Shown in pieces: positions 34,632 through 43,036 of a stretch of DNA of 55,567 bases; positions within the stretch are counted from its first letter, which is position 1; each line of letters opens with the position of its first letter. Origin of the DNA: Ancylomarina sp. 16SWW S1-10-2 (GTDB taxonomy: Bacteria; Bacteroidota; Bacteroidia; Bacteroidales; Marinifilaceae); NCBI RefSeq assembly GCF_009669305.1, contig NZ_SADB01000021.1:24001-79567 (forward strand). Reading direction: 5' to 3'. Position numbers and translations under genes: made by a program. The notes under the pieces are model-generated. The model saw only the letters and a list, made by a program, of their open reading frames with translations, did no database searches and had not been told where the DNA came from.

Positions 34632-35996
34632 ATGGAGAAAGTTAATGTTTTAATTATTGGTGGTGGTGCATCTGGTCTTCAAGCTGCTATAAGTGCAAAA
34701 ACAAATAATCCAGATAAGTCAGTTATTGTGGTTAGAAAAGAGGAAAAAGTGTTAGTTCCTTGTGGTATTCCATACATTTTTGGGTCTTTACATGCTACAG
34801 ACAAAAACATTATGCCCGATAAAATGTTGACTAATGTTGGCGTTGAAATAAAAATTGCTGAAGTTATAGACGTTGATATAGAGAACCATATATGTTATTT
34901 GTCAAATAAGGTAAAACTGTATTTTGAAAAACTAATATTTGCAACAGGTTCTGTTCCGACTATTCCTAAGTGGCTAAAAGGTGGTGATCTTGAAAATGTG
35001 TTTACTATTCCAAAAGATAAGTTTTATCTAGATGAAATGTATACTAAATTGAAGGATTTGAAAAAAATCATTACAATTGGTGCTGGATTTATTGGGGTGG
35101 AAATGTCGGATGAATTGAATAAAGAAGGGCGTGATGTGACTCTTATTGAAATCGAATCTTCCATACTAAATAGAGCTTTTGATAAAGAATTTGGAGACAA
35201 AGCTGAAGAGTTATTAAGATCTCGTGGCGTTAAAGTTATTACAAGTAAAGGCGTAAAAGAAATTATTGGAAAAGGCGGTAAAGTACAAAAGGTTATTTTA
35301 ACTACAGGAGAAGAGCTTGAAGCTGATGCTGTTGTGCTTTCTATGGGTTATATGCCAAACACGACATTGGCAAAAAAATCGGGTCTTGAATTAAATAAAT
35401 ATGGATTTATTAAAACGTGTGAATATATGCGTGTTGATGATTGTTCCAATGATATTTTTGCTGTTGGTGATTGTGCTGAGAAAAGAGATTTCTTAACCAG
35501 AAAATTATGTACGACTATGCTTGCATCAACAGCATGTGCTGAAGCCAGAGTTGCGGGTATGAGTTTGTACGAATTAAGTCCTTGTAAATCATTTAGTGGC
35601 ACGATTGCCATTTACGATACTGCCATTGGTAAAACGGCATTTGGTACGGCTGGTATTATTGAATCTAAAGCAAAAGATGAAAATTTTAGTGTGGTTGCTG
35701 GAAGTTTTACGGGAATGGATAAACATCCTGGTACACTTGAAGGTATGCATGAACAAACTGTGAAATTAATTGTTGCTGCTGATTGTGGTATGATTTTAGG
35801 TGGTGAAGTTTGTGGTGGTTGTAGTGTAGGAGAACTAACAAACTCTATAGGGTTTTTAATTCAGAGCCACACCAACATAAAAACTTTATTATCTGCTCAA
35901 ATTGGTACGCATCCTTTACTTACAGGTTCTCCTGCTGCTTATCCGTTAATTAAAGCTGCCGAAGTTGTTGCAAAAAAATTAAAAAGACAATTTTAA
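34632..35996 (+). CDS. CoA-disulfide reductase / NADH oxidase-like flavoprotein
   Basis: A 454-residue pyridine nucleotide-disulfide oxidoreductase. The FAD fold is VLIIGGGASGLQAA at residues 6-19. The redox Cys44 in LVPCGIPY corresponds to the single active Cys of CoA-disulfide reductases and NADH oxidases. The NAD(P) fold is IITIGAGFIGVEMSDEL near 150, and the second FAD segment is DDCSNDIFAVGDCAE near 275. The C-terminal dimerisation domain is also present, with Cys-rich GGEVCGGCSVGEL near 395. It may reduce CoA disulfide, polysulfide or O2. It has its own terminator and faces the feo operon, which suggests a role under iron or redox stress. Substrate is not settled. Confidence 0.87.
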   Translation: MEKVNVLIIGGGASGLQAAISAKTNNPDKSVIVVRKEEKVLVPCGIPYIFGSLHATDKNIMPDKMLTNVGVEIKIAEVIDVDIENHICYLSNKVKLYFEKLIFATGSVPTIPKWLKGGDLENVFTIPKDKFYLDEMYTKLKDLKKIITIGAGFIGVEMSDELNKEGRDVTLIEIESSILNRAFDKEFGDKAEELLRSRGVKVITSKGVKEIIGKGGKVQKVILTTGEELEADAVVLSMGYMPNTTLAKKSGLELNKYGFIKTCEYMRVDDCSNDIFAVGDCAEKRDFLTRKLCTTMLASTACAEARVAGMSLYELSPCKSFSGTIAIYDTAIGKTAFGTAGIIESKAKDENFSVVAGSFTGMDKHPGTLEGMHEQTVKLIVAADCGMILGGEVCGGCSVGELTNSIGFLIQSHTNIKTLLSAQIGTHPLLTGSPAAYPLIKAAEVVAKKLKRQF

Positions 35997-36016
35997 AATA
36001 ATTATAAATTCTCACA

Positions 36017-36052
36017 AAAGGGCTTCTAATTTTTACAATTAAGAAGCCCTTT
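36017..36052 (+). terminator. Intrinsic terminator of the flavoprotein gene
   Basis: AAAGGGCTTCT (36017-36027) pairs with AGAAGCCCTTT (36042-36052) and is followed by TTATATAT. It begins 21 bases after the stop codon. Confidence 0.88.
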
Positions 36053-36494
36053 TTATATATTGATAATTGTCTAGTGTTAAATATGCTTTACAGATTATTC
36101 TTCATAAAGTATTAGATCTATTAAACTAGGTCAATTTTTCTTTCATATTTAAATGTCCTTACTAAGTGAATGTTTAGTCCTTTTTATAGCTATGGAAATA
36201 GAATGGTGTTTCAGATTCATATAGAAGGCATTCTTCTTTAAATTATCTTTCGCCTTTAGAATATACGGAAGACTATTAAATAATGAAAAGGATGCAGCAT
36301 GACTTAACTTATTGTCCACTTTTTTGTTGCAAGTCCAGGGTAGGAGAGTCTTTCTCAATGGTTTTATGTAGTGTTTTTTTGCGATATAAAATGATTAGGA
36401 GTGTATTTCCCTATGTGGATTTTACTCTATACGATAACATTTAAATTTTGATAATTATAAATTTAGGATAGCCTTCTAAATAGGCAATTTTATT

Positions 36495-36502
36495 TACCTT
36501 TG
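36495..36502 (+). promoter_or_regulatory. Bacteroidota-type -7 promoter element
   Basis: TACCTTTG matches the Bacteroidota -7 consensus TAnnTTTG, and the flanking TTATTTACCTTTGCATC is typical of this phylum. It would start transcription near 36508-36510 and give a leader of about 110 bases for the transporter gene. A clear -33 element was not found. Confidence 0.55.
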
Positions 36503-36527
36503 CATCCTGAAAATTAATATAAACAAA

Positions 36528-36570
36528 GCAGGTGGCATCTCCCTGCGCTGAAGTTTTGAAAAAAACATAC
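36528..36570 (+). ncRNA. Candidate structured leader, possibly preQ1-type riboswitch
   Basis: A 5-base stem (GCAGG 36528-36532 with CCTGC 36542-36546) closes a 9-base loop TGGCATCTC, and an A-rich tail (seven A from 36559, then CATAC) follows. This resembles the small preQ1-I aptamer: a G-rich stem, a C just before its 3' arm, and an A-rich strand. It lies in the leader of a queuosine-precursor transporter. However, the spacer before the A tract is longer than usual and the second pseudoknot stem is not obvious. The stem is seen; the riboswitch call is a hypothesis. Confidence 0.35.
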
Positions 36571-36622
36571 AACAATTGTTTGTGAATATTCTTTCAAGCT
36601 TTAATTAAAAAAAATTAAAAAA

Positions 36623-37327
36623 ATGCAAAATGAAATTTTATGGCTAACCATGTTGTTGGCAAACTTCCTATTAATTATTTTAGCATATCGTATTTTTGGT
36701 AAATGGGGCCTTATTATTTGGATTCCAATTTCTGTTATTATTGCTAATGTTCAAGTTATTCAAACTGTTGAACTTTTTGGATTCGTTGCTACCTTAGGTA
36801 ATATTGTATACGCCTCGTCGTTTTTAGTAACTGATATTCTGTCAGAAAATTACGGTAAAGAAGAAGCAAAAAAGGCTGTTTGGATAGGATTTTTCAGTCT
36901 CATTTCCATGACTTTATTAATGAATTTAGCCTTGTTCTTTATTCCCCTAAAAGGAGATGAGTTTGCAGGTGTTGCACACGAAGCAACCAGTACAATATTT
37001 AGTTTAATGCCACGTATTGCTATTGCTAGCCTTGCGGCATATTTACTTTCTCAACGACACGATATTTGGGCTTATCACTTTTGGCGTAAGCACTTCCCAA
37101 CAGACAGTCAAATTTGGATACGTAATAATTTAAGCACATGTATTTCTCAGTTGATAGATAGTACCGTATTTGTAATCATTGCTTTTTGGGGTGTATTTGA
37201 AACGTCTGTTATGTGGGAGATATTTATAAGCACATATTTCTTGAAATTTATTGTTGCTGCAGCCGATACACCATTCGTTTATTTGGGTAAAAGAATTTTC
37301 AAAAAAGGGAAGTTCTATTTAGATTAA
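36623..37327 (+). CDS. yhhQ: Queuosine precursor transporter (YhhQ/VUT family)
   Basis: A 234-residue inner-membrane protein with about six helices, of the VUT/DUF165 family that imports queuosine precursors (preQ0/preQ1) for tRNA modification. Family marks are GFVATLGNIVYASSFLVTDI with LSENYGKEEAKKAVWIGFFS, and near the C-terminus LIDSTVFVIIAFWG. The start ATG follows an A-rich stretch without a Shine-Dalgarno site. It is monocistronic, with a long structured leader and a terminator at 37379-37417. No queuosine biosynthesis gene lies in the window. Confidence 0.92.
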   Translation: MQNEILWLTMLLANFLLIILAYRIFGKWGLIIWIPISVIIANVQVIQTVELFGFVATLGNIVYASSFLVTDILSENYGKEEAKKAVWIGFFSLISMTLLMNLALFFIPLKGDEFAGVAHEATSTIFSLMPRIAIASLAAYLLSQRHDIWAYHFWRKHFPTDSQIWIRNNLSTCISQLIDSTVFVIIAFWGVFETSVMWEIFISTYFLKFIVAAADTPFVYLGKRIFKKGKFYLD

Positions 37328-37378
37328 TGTCTTTTGTTGAAGATGATATTAAACTATTTATGAATTCATAAATAAATA

Positions 37379-37417
37379 CAGCTAAAAAATGCTTTTGTTT
37401 GAAGGCTTTTTTAGCTG
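37379..37417. terminator. Bidirectional terminator between yhhQ and the histidine kinase
   Basis: CAGCTAAAAAA (37379-37389) pairs perfectly with TTTTTTAGCTG (37407-37417), and TTTTTT follows. It lies between two convergent genes and can serve both. Confidence 0.82.
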
Positions 37418-37433
37418 TTTTTTTCTCACTCTT

Positions 37434-38816
37434 TTAACTTTTCAAAGGCAAAGTAAATTTAAAATCACTACCCTTGCCCAATTCGCTTTCAATCCAAATT
37501 TTCCCGCCTTGTTTTTCAACAAGTTCTTTGCAAAGTATTAAGCCTAAACCAGAACCTTTTTCGTTTGCTGTTCCAATCGATGTTTTATTTGTTCCAACTT
37601 TAAACAATTTAGCTTTAGATTCTTCATTCATTCCAATACCATTATCTGAAATTGTAATTTCAATTTGGTTTTGTCCTTTTTCTGCTAAAATATTTATGTT
37701 ACCACTTGGCTTAGTAAATTTGATTGCGTTTGAAATAAGATTTCGTAAAACTATTTTTAACATGTCTTCATCGGCATAAACTGTAACCTCTTCTGTTTTA
37801 TTATAGCATAATGATATTTCTTTAGCTGCTGCTAATGAATTTGATCCTTCCACGAGTTCGTTAATAGTTGATGATAAATTTATCTGTTGTGGATTGAAAT
37901 TTATTTGTCCCGTTTGTGATTTAGCCCAATTCAATAAATTGTCGAGCAAAACAAGTGTATTTTGGGCTGATGAATTAATAAAACCTAAATACTCTTCAGA
38001 TTTTTCAATTTCAAGGGTTTTTACATTTTCAATTAACAGTCCCGAAAAACCTAAAATACTGTTAAACGGACTCCTTAAGTCGTGAGCGATAATAGAAAAT
38101 AGTTTGTCTTTAGTTTTATTTGACTCCTCAAGTTTAAGTTTATCCTTTTGTATTCTAGTATTTTTTAAAAGTATTGTGTTTTCATCTATTTCCTTTAAAA
38201 GCATTATGAAACCAATTCTAACGGTACTTACGATAAACAAAGAAATTATAAGATACCAATTGTCAACAGTAGAACCTTTCAAAAAAAGATAAGGTTTATC
38301 TATGTGATATAAAATAGAGGCTCGGTAAAGTTGAAAAATAGTATATATTATGAGTGCAATACTTATAATAATGGCAAATTTGTATTTTTTTTTATTGGTA
38401 AAGAGGCTCAATGCTCCTATTGTATAAAAAAATGCACAAGCAATTATCTGAATAATAATTCGAATTATATTGTCTTTTGCGACTAGTAGAAAAGAAAAAT
38501 AAAATAGAAAAGTGAAAATAACGAAAAGCCATAAAATATTTTTTCGAATTTTGTCATCAAAGGAAATAAGACCAAAAGTTGTTATTGCAAAACTGGAAAT
38601 AAAAAAGAAATTACTTATTTGGACGGAGTATAAGAAAGGTAGGCTATTTCTGAAGGCTATAAGAATCATGGCTATTGTTTGAAATACAATACCCAGAATA
38701 AACATTGATAAATACCACCTTTTATGATGAAAAAAATATTGATAGGAGAAAAGTGCAATATTAAATATGTTGGTTATTACAAAAAAAAATAATATTGTAG
38801 GGTAATCTAAATTCAT
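37434..38816 (-). CDS. Membrane histidine kinase with seven-helix N-terminal region
   Basis: A 460-residue orphan sensor kinase. Seven hydrophobic segments (about 6-26, 36-54, 62-84, 95-113, 118-139, 146-164 and 186-207) form an integral membrane sensor region like 7TM-type kinases. A short coiled coil leads to HisKA with the phospho-acceptor His245 in FSIIAHDLRSPFNSILGFS. The HATPase has NLISNAIKFTKPSG, SDNGIGMNEES and GSGLGLILCKELVEKQGG. No response regulator lies next to it, so its partner is elsewhere in the genome. The signal is unknown. Confidence 0.9.
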   Translation of the reverse strand: MNLDYPTILFFFVITNIFNIALFSYQYFFHHKRWYLSMFILGIVFQTIAMILIAFRNSLPFLYSVQISNFFFISSFAITTFGLISFDDKIRKNILWLFVIFTFLFYFSFLLVAKDNIIRIIIQIIACAFFYTIGALSLFTNKKKYKFAIIISIALIIYTIFQLYRASILYHIDKPYLFLKGSTVDNWYLIISLFIVSTVRIGFIMLLKEIDENTILLKNTRIQKDKLKLEESNKTKDKLFSIIAHDLRSPFNSILGFSGLLIENVKTLEIEKSEEYLGFINSSAQNTLVLLDNLLNWAKSQTGQINFNPQQINLSSTINELVEGSNSLAAAKEISLCYNKTEEVTVYADEDMLKIVLRNLISNAIKFTKPSGNINILAEKGQNQIEITISDNGIGMNEESKAKLFKVGTNKTSIGTANEKGSGLGLILCKELVEKQGGKIWIESELGKGSDFKFTLPLKS

Positions 38817-39187
38817 ATTGATTTTATTTTTTGTATTTGAAGGATTGTAAGTTAGTCAAAAATAGTTATTCTTAATTACTATTTTATTCTAATCTTAAAG
38901 GTGCATTTTGTAGTCATTTTGTTAAGTGTTAGTGTGTTAGTTATTTCTAAGGGAGTCTAATGTGTAGTATTGAAAATTGATGAATTTTTCGTCTTGTATA
39001 GTTTCAATTAGGTAATCAAGGGTTTAATAAATTACTGCATCTTTTACCACTTCACGGTCTTTGAGTTGTGAATTTATTGCCTAGTATTTATATGTCTTAT
39101 TTTTCTCATGAAATTCTAATTTAATGAAGAGTTGTCTAAATTATTTCCTGAATTCCACCTTGTAGATTATTTTAAAGTGAGTTATGT
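38817..39187. other. Intergenic stretch upstream of the orphan kinase
   Basis: About 370 AT-rich bases between the kinase start and the end of the decarboxylase remnant. They presumably contain the kinase promoter. No gene, repeat or terminator was recognised. Confidence 0.5.
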
Positions 39188-39555
39188 TTAGTTGTTTATA
39201 ACGATCTTATTCATTTCGTTAATTACAATTTCAATGTCCGATGAGTTTGTTCGCCAATTAACAAATGAAGCTCTTATTCCTTGAGTTTTATTATAAATTG
39301 TTGGTGTCATATATACCTTACCCGAATTATTTAATGCTTTTAAAAAGTTTAGCACTTCGTTTCCTTTATTGTTACCTTTTATTGTAAAACATACATTATT
39401 TAGTCTTATAGGTGCAAGTAATTCAAATCGTTCACTTTTTTCAATAAAATTGCCTAAAAGCTTAGCCGTTTCAAATTTAATTACATCCGTTGAAGTTTTA
39501 CTTTCTCATGTAACACATCAATATTATTCATGTCATTTTCTAATTGCTTGTTCAT
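39188..39555 (-). pseudogene. Group II PLP-dependent decarboxylase with internal deletion
   Basis: Both ends of a pyridoxal-phosphate decarboxylase gene remain, joined after loss of the middle. From the ATG at 39555, 24 codons read MNKQLENDMNNIDVLHEKVK, the usual N-terminal helix, and then hit a stop. In another frame, from about 39505 to the TAA at 39188, the last 105 codons read as the family's C-terminal domain: FELLAPIRLNNVCFTIKGN, ALNNSGKVYMTPTIYNKTQG, then IRASFVNWRTNSSDIEIVIN. An intact enzyme has about 450-490 residues, so roughly 350 codons including the PLP-binding Lys are gone. Confidence 0.78.
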
Positions 39556-39697
39556 GTTTATTTAAGGATGTTTTGTTTGTCGCTAGGCTTAGGTATAATA
39601 GAGGTACTGGTTTCTGTTTAAGTCTTTGGGTAAAGTTTATAGAGGGAATAAATTTTACAGTCTTCTTGTCATTACTTATATAAAAGTTTCTATATGG

Positions 39698-40636
39698 TTA
39701 TTCTTCTTCAAAGAAATCATTATCAATTTCTTTTACTTCATAAACCGTTTTAACTTGTATACCTACATTATATTGATGCATTAAATCTACTAATTTAGTA
39801 CCAGCAATTAAAATAATTGAATGATGCGCTTCTCTTGCTTTTTTTATAGCGGCATCATCAAATGTAGATGTTGTTATAAAAACGCCTTTACTTGTGTCAC
39901 CACTCATAGCACCTATGAAATTTCTTATGTCTTTTTCACGCACTTTGTTTTCATTGTAGCGTTTTGCTTGTGTATAAATTTTTTCAAGTCCTAACTTGTC
40001 TTCATTTATAATACCATCTATTCCTCCATCACCTGATTTTGCGGTTTCTATAAAATCACCATAACCCATTTTTTTAAGCAGAATAAGAATTACTTTTTCA
40101 AAATAATAAGGATCTAGTTCTTTGAGTTTTTCTAAAAGTTCAGTTTTTACTTTCTTTTCAATGGTTGAAAATCCAGAATCGATAAGGTCTTGCGGTGATG
40201 CATTCTCAACTTTAATTGTTTCAATTTCAATATCATTTTCTTTTTCAATTTTTACAGAGTCTCGATGATTGATAAAATCTTGGTCATGTTGAAGATCGTG
40301 TAAAGACAAAGAACCTTCTTTTAAAATTTGTTTTCCCTTCTCTGTAATTTGAACTAAACCTCTTTTAGGGTAAGAAACAAATTTAGCCATTTTGAGATAT
40401 GATTTACCCCAGAGTATCCTGTCTAGTAAAACATTCGCACCAGAACTGGTTTTTTGTTTGAGTAATTCTTCAGGCAAATGAGAATAATATTTATCACGTA
40501 CAATAACTGCTAATTCTCGACTTTTAATGGAGTCTTTAGAATTTAAAATCTCTAAAATAGGGATGAATGATTCATGATATTTTGGTAGTTCCATATTTTT
40601 CGTTTGTTTATGTACAGCTGTCTTGCTGGTTTTCAT
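39698..40636 (-). CDS. mrr: Mrr-like type IV restriction endonuclease
   Basis: A 312-residue nuclease. The N-terminal winged-helix domain (about 15-110; MELPKYHESFIPILEIL, RGLVQITEKGKQIL) matches Mrr_N. The C-terminal PD-(D/E)xK fold (about 170-300) has HPYYFEK-type context (DPYYFEKVILILLKKMGYGD), then the catalytic SGDGGIDGII with Asp207, and YTQAKRY with Gln223 and Lys225, the Mrr-type QxK. It would cleave methylated or foreign DNA. Met15 (40594) is an equally good start and aligns better with other Mrr proteins. The first 14 codons overlap a direct repeat, which favours Met15. No methyltransferase is nearby. Confidence 0.88.
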   Translation of the reverse strand: MKTSKTAVHKQTKNMELPKYHESFIPILEILNSKDSIKSRELAVIVRDKYYSHLPEELLKQKTSSGANVLLDRILWGKSYLKMAKFVSYPKRGLVQITEKGKQILKEGSLSLHDLQHDQDFINHRDSVKIEKENDIEIETIKVENASPQDLIDSGFSTIEKKVKTELLEKLKELDPYYFEKVILILLKKMGYGDFIETAKSGDGGIDGIINEDKLGLEKIYTQAKRYNENKVREKDIRNFIGAMSGDTSKGVFITTSTFDDAAIKKAREAHHSIILIAGTKLVDLMHQYNVGIQVKTVYEVKEIDNDFFEEE

Positions 40637-40677
40637 TTATGCCAGTAAGCTTGTCTGTGTCCATGATAATTTAGCTT
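40621..40677. repeat. Direct repeat flanking the VIT1 gene, copy A
   Basis: About 57 bases, from TCTTGCTGG through CCAGTAAGC to CATGATAATTTAGCTT, matching 41639-41694 at roughly three quarters of positions. The 15 bases CATGATAATTTAGCT are identical in both. The copies flank the VIT1-family gene, and copy A overlaps the 5' end of the mrr gene. Confidence 0.65.
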
Positions 40678-40702
40678 CTATTATGTGTGGTTTTTAATTT
40701 TA

Positions 40703-41425
40703 TCAACCCAGATTTACACCAAACATATATCCAATTATTGCTGTTAATCCCATTGCAACAGTACCCCAAAAAGAAATTCTTAGTATTGCTTTTAGTACAC
40801 TTGAACCTCCAGCTTTAGCAGCTAATGCTCCTAATATGATTAGAAAAAACAGCGCAAAACCGTAAAGTGAATATTCAATACTTTTTAATGGTAGAAAAAA
40901 AGTTACCAAAAAAGGAAGTATTCCTCCTACGGTGAATGCCGCTCCAGAGGCAAATGCGGCTTGTATAGGCTTAGCCTGACTCATCTCATTAATTCCCAAC
41001 TCGTCTCGAACGTGAGCAGCTAAAACATCATGTTCTGATAATTCTTTAGCCACAGTTAATGCCGTTTCTTTTTTAAGTCCTCTTCCTTCATAAATTTGAG
41101 ACAATCGGTGTAATTCAAGTTCGGGAGTGTCTCTTAATTCTTCTTTCTCTCTTTCAATATCAGCTTTTTCCACATCAGCCTGAGAACTTACAGAAACATA
41201 TTCTCCAGCTGCCATTGATAAAGCACCAGCTACTAATCCTGCTAAAGTTGCTAACATGACTGGTTCTCTTAAATCGCTTGCAGCAGCTACTCCAATTGCA
41301 AGACTGGCAGTTGATAAAATGCCATCATTTGCTCCAAGAACAGCGGCTCTTAACCAATTACTACGATGGATAAAATGAATGTCCATATAGTTATCAAAAT
41401 CATCTTCTTCCTCTTTCAAAACCAT
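40703..41425 (-). CDS. VIT1/CCC1-family iron/manganese transporter
   Basis: A 240-residue membrane protein with five predicted helices. Typical family segments are HRSNWLRAAVLGANDGILST near residue 21, GLVAGALSMAAGEYVSVSSQ near 62, a cytoplasmic charged loop (about 85-150, rich in Glu, with metal-site residues), FASGAAFTVGGILPFL near 157 and GTVAMGLTAIIGYMFG at the end. VIT1 proteins export Fe2+ or Mn2+ from the cytoplasm in exchange for H+, so it would counter metal excess. Upstream, ATTGCGTAC at 41451 and GTGTGCAAT at 41465 form an imperfect palindrome that could be an operator. The gene lies between two direct repeats, so it may have been acquired or duplicated as a unit. Confidence 0.9.
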   Translation of the reverse strand: MVLKEEEDDFDNYMDIHFIHRSNWLRAAVLGANDGILSTASLAIGVAAASDLREPVMLATLAGLVAGALSMAAGEYVSVSSQADVEKADIEREKEELRDTPELELHRLSQIYEGRGLKKETALTVAKELSEHDVLAAHVRDELGINEMSQAKPIQAAFASGAAFTVGGILPFLVTFFLPLKSIEYSLYGFALFFLIILGALAAKAGGSSVLKAILRISFWGTVAMGLTAIIGYMFGVNLG

Positions 41426-41638
41426 TTTTCTATAATTTTATTTTTTTCAAATTGCGTACAGTTAGTGTGCAATGTGAAATTACTATTTATTTTACCTCTT
41501 AGTAGTGCTTTGTTAAATATATTTCGAGATCACAAGTTCTATGGTACACTTTTCTCTTTATTCCCTGAATTCTGGTTGCAAATGCATCTTTTTGATTATT
41601 TACAATGTAATTGTATTTTTCATGTTTATGTTTAATAA

Positions 41639-41694
41639 TTTTGCTTGTTTTTATTTATTCCAGTAAGCATGTAAATCCCATGATAATTTAGCTT
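41639..41694. repeat. Direct repeat flanking the VIT1 gene, copy B
   Basis: Counterpart of 40621-40677 in the same orientation: TTGCTTG, ATTTATTCCAGTAAGC, then CATGATAATTTAGCTT. The two copies are about 1.0 kb apart and enclose the whole VIT1 gene and its promoter. Confidence 0.65.
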
Positions 41695-41826
41695 GCGTGC
41701 GTGATTAAGTGGTGAATTTAATTGAAAATTCTTTTGTGTTTTAAATATTATGGAAGAAAGTATAGAGGGGGAAAGGCCTTTATGTTGGGGATCAATTAAG
41801 CTAGTGAGAAGACTGACTGAATTGTA

Positions 41827-41949
41827 AGAGTCGTATGGTAGGAGAGGAGTACTGCTTGTCCTGTTTATTATGAGATACGGTTTTGTGTAAAATGAGAGGT
41901 CAGGGGTGAATTGAATATCGATGGAGTCCAATTTCCCTAACTTACTCGG
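41827..41949 (+). mobile_element. Degenerate sequence resembling the 3' end of a group II intron
   Basis: AGAGTCGTATGG at 41827 and GATACGGTTTTGTG at 41873 resemble the two arms of a group II intron domain V, whose ends read like GAGCCGTAT and TACGGTTCTGTG. Next come ATGAGAGGTCAGGGGTGAA (41892-41910) and TTTCCCTAACTTACTCG (41932-41948), as in the domain VI and 3' splice region of many Bacteroidota introns. The spacing is wider than normal in both parts, and no reverse transcriptase frame lies upstream. If real, it is a decayed remnant. Confidence 0.4.
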
Positions 41950-42046
41950 TTGTCATTTGTTTTGTATTTGTAAAGAGTATCTTCAAAATTAAGCTTAGTA
42001 TGAGGGGCATTTGAGACAAAAAGTCTACAAGTTCCTTTTAAATATT

Positions 42047-42070
42047 ACTACTTCTATTTTTAGAAGTAGT
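42047..42070 (-). terminator. Hairpin after the isomerase gene
   Basis: ACTACTTCTA and TAGAAGTAGT form a perfect 10-base stem with a TTTT loop, about 60 bases after the stop of the gene at 42132. The T tract behind it on the minus strand is weak, so termination is likely but not certain. Confidence 0.6.
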
Positions 42071-42131
42071 ACAAAATCACAGATAAAATTTTAATCTTAA
42101 AGTAGATGAGACAGAATCAAATTGAATTTGT

Positions 42132-42986
42132 CTATTGATTAACTTCTTCCCAAAGTCGTCTTGTGAATTCTACATCTTTTTTTATTCGTCTAAATACTTC
42201 TTTATTTTCTATTGTTGGTTTTTTACCATTTTCGGCACCACCTAAATCATGTTCTGTATGAATGGAAATAGGAACATTAAGATTGTTTTTTTTCAATAAA
42301 GTAAAATAGCGTTTAAAATCAACCATTCCTTCACCTAGAGGTGTATATTCGAAAGCCCATTGACCATTTTTCTTAACCCAGATAAAATCTTTAATAACCA
42401 AAGTATTTATGTACGGCTTAATCAGTTCAAAACCTACATCCCAGTTTGTTCCTCCTTCAATGCAGGCATGTACAATATCATATTGACTACCGATGTATTT
42501 TGGAGACAAACCTTTTAAGCCACTATACAAATCCCATATAGCAGATCCATAAAAACGACCTGGAAGATTAATGTAGCTAGCGCTTATTCCATATTTCTCA
42601 TCTAATTTTTCTAATTCACCAAGATACAGTTTAGCTTTTTCGACGACTTCCAATACGCCCTCCTTGTCAGAATATGTAAGCAAGTCTGGTCTATAAAACT
42701 TATAGCCTAATTCACTGGCTACTTCTAACACTTTTGCATCAACAGGATTTTTACCATCCTTTACATTTGAGCAAATCATATTCGGCTCAAGATTGAAGGA
42801 TTTCATGGCTTCGGTAACCCTGGGAAGATCGTCTTGTACTCGTTCTGGCGAAACATGTCCGTTTGGTCTCACGGTTAAATCAATGCCGTCGAATCCCATT
42901 TCTTTAACTGCTTCGCTCATGCTGTTATAGTCTAAAAATTTCAAATGTTTTGAAAATATAGACAGGTTTAGTTCTTTGTTTTTCAT
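42132..42986 (-). CDS. Sugar phosphate isomerase/epimerase-like TIM-barrel protein
   Basis: A 284-residue cytoplasmic protein of the xylose isomerase-like TIM-barrel superfamily (AP endonuclease family 2 fold). Barrel strands and metal-site candidates are visible: MGFDGIDLTVRPNGHVSPE near residue 29, YIGSQYDIVHACIEGGTNWD near 165, LVIKDFIWVKKNGQWAFEYT near 195, and the C-terminal SIHTEHDLGG with His and Glu. Such proteins isomerise or epimerise sugars or inositol derivatives. It follows the BASS transporter gene by 50 bases and is the last gene of a run that includes DUF4861 and alginate lyase proteins, so a keto-sugar or uronate intermediate is a plausible substrate. No signal peptide. Confidence 0.83.
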   Translation of the reverse strand: MKNKELNLSIFSKHLKFLDYNSMSEAVKEMGFDGIDLTVRPNGHVSPERVQDDLPRVTEAMKSFNLEPNMICSNVKDGKNPVDAKVLEVASELGYKFYRPDLLTYSDKEGVLEVVEKAKLYLGELEKLDEKYGISASYINLPGRFYGSAIWDLYSGLKGLSPKYIGSQYDIVHACIEGGTNWDVGFELIKPYINTLVIKDFIWVKKNGQWAFEYTPLGEGMVDFKRYFTLLKKNNLNVPISIHTEHDLGGAENGKKPTIENKEVFRRIKKDVEFTRRLWEEVNQ

Positions 42987-43036
42987 AAAATGATATTTTT
43001 TAAGGAAATAATGGCGTTTTTACAAATCGAACTTAA

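Larger units (their letters stand above)
35997..36622. other. Non-coding region between the flavoprotein and transporter genes
   Basis: Contains the flavoprotein terminator at 36017-36052, and the promoter and leader of the transporter gene from 36495 on. The middle (36070-36480) has a 69-codon minus-strand frame at 36149-36358 with no recognisable product, which I do not count as a gene. Confidence 0.6.
41426..42131. other. Scarred intergenic region with repeat and intron-like remnant
   Basis: About 700 bases without an intact gene. It holds direct-repeat copy B (41639-41694), a group II intron-like 3' end (41827-41949) and a hairpin at 42047-42070. A 99-codon minus-strand frame at 41632-41931 crosses both elements and has no recognisable product, so it is left out. 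Confidence 0.6.

Noticed and set aside
36149-36358. 69-codon minus-strand frame in the intergenic region
   Set aside because: No recognisable domain, no ribosome binding site, isolated, and within AT-rich non-coding sequence.
39369-39683. 104-codon plus-strand frame
   Set aside because: It is antisense to the decarboxylase remnant, which is the better explanation of the sequence.
41632-41931. 99-codon minus-strand frame
   Set aside because: It crosses a direct repeat and an intron-like remnant. The translation is low complexity (many Ser, Asn, Leu) with no family resemblance.
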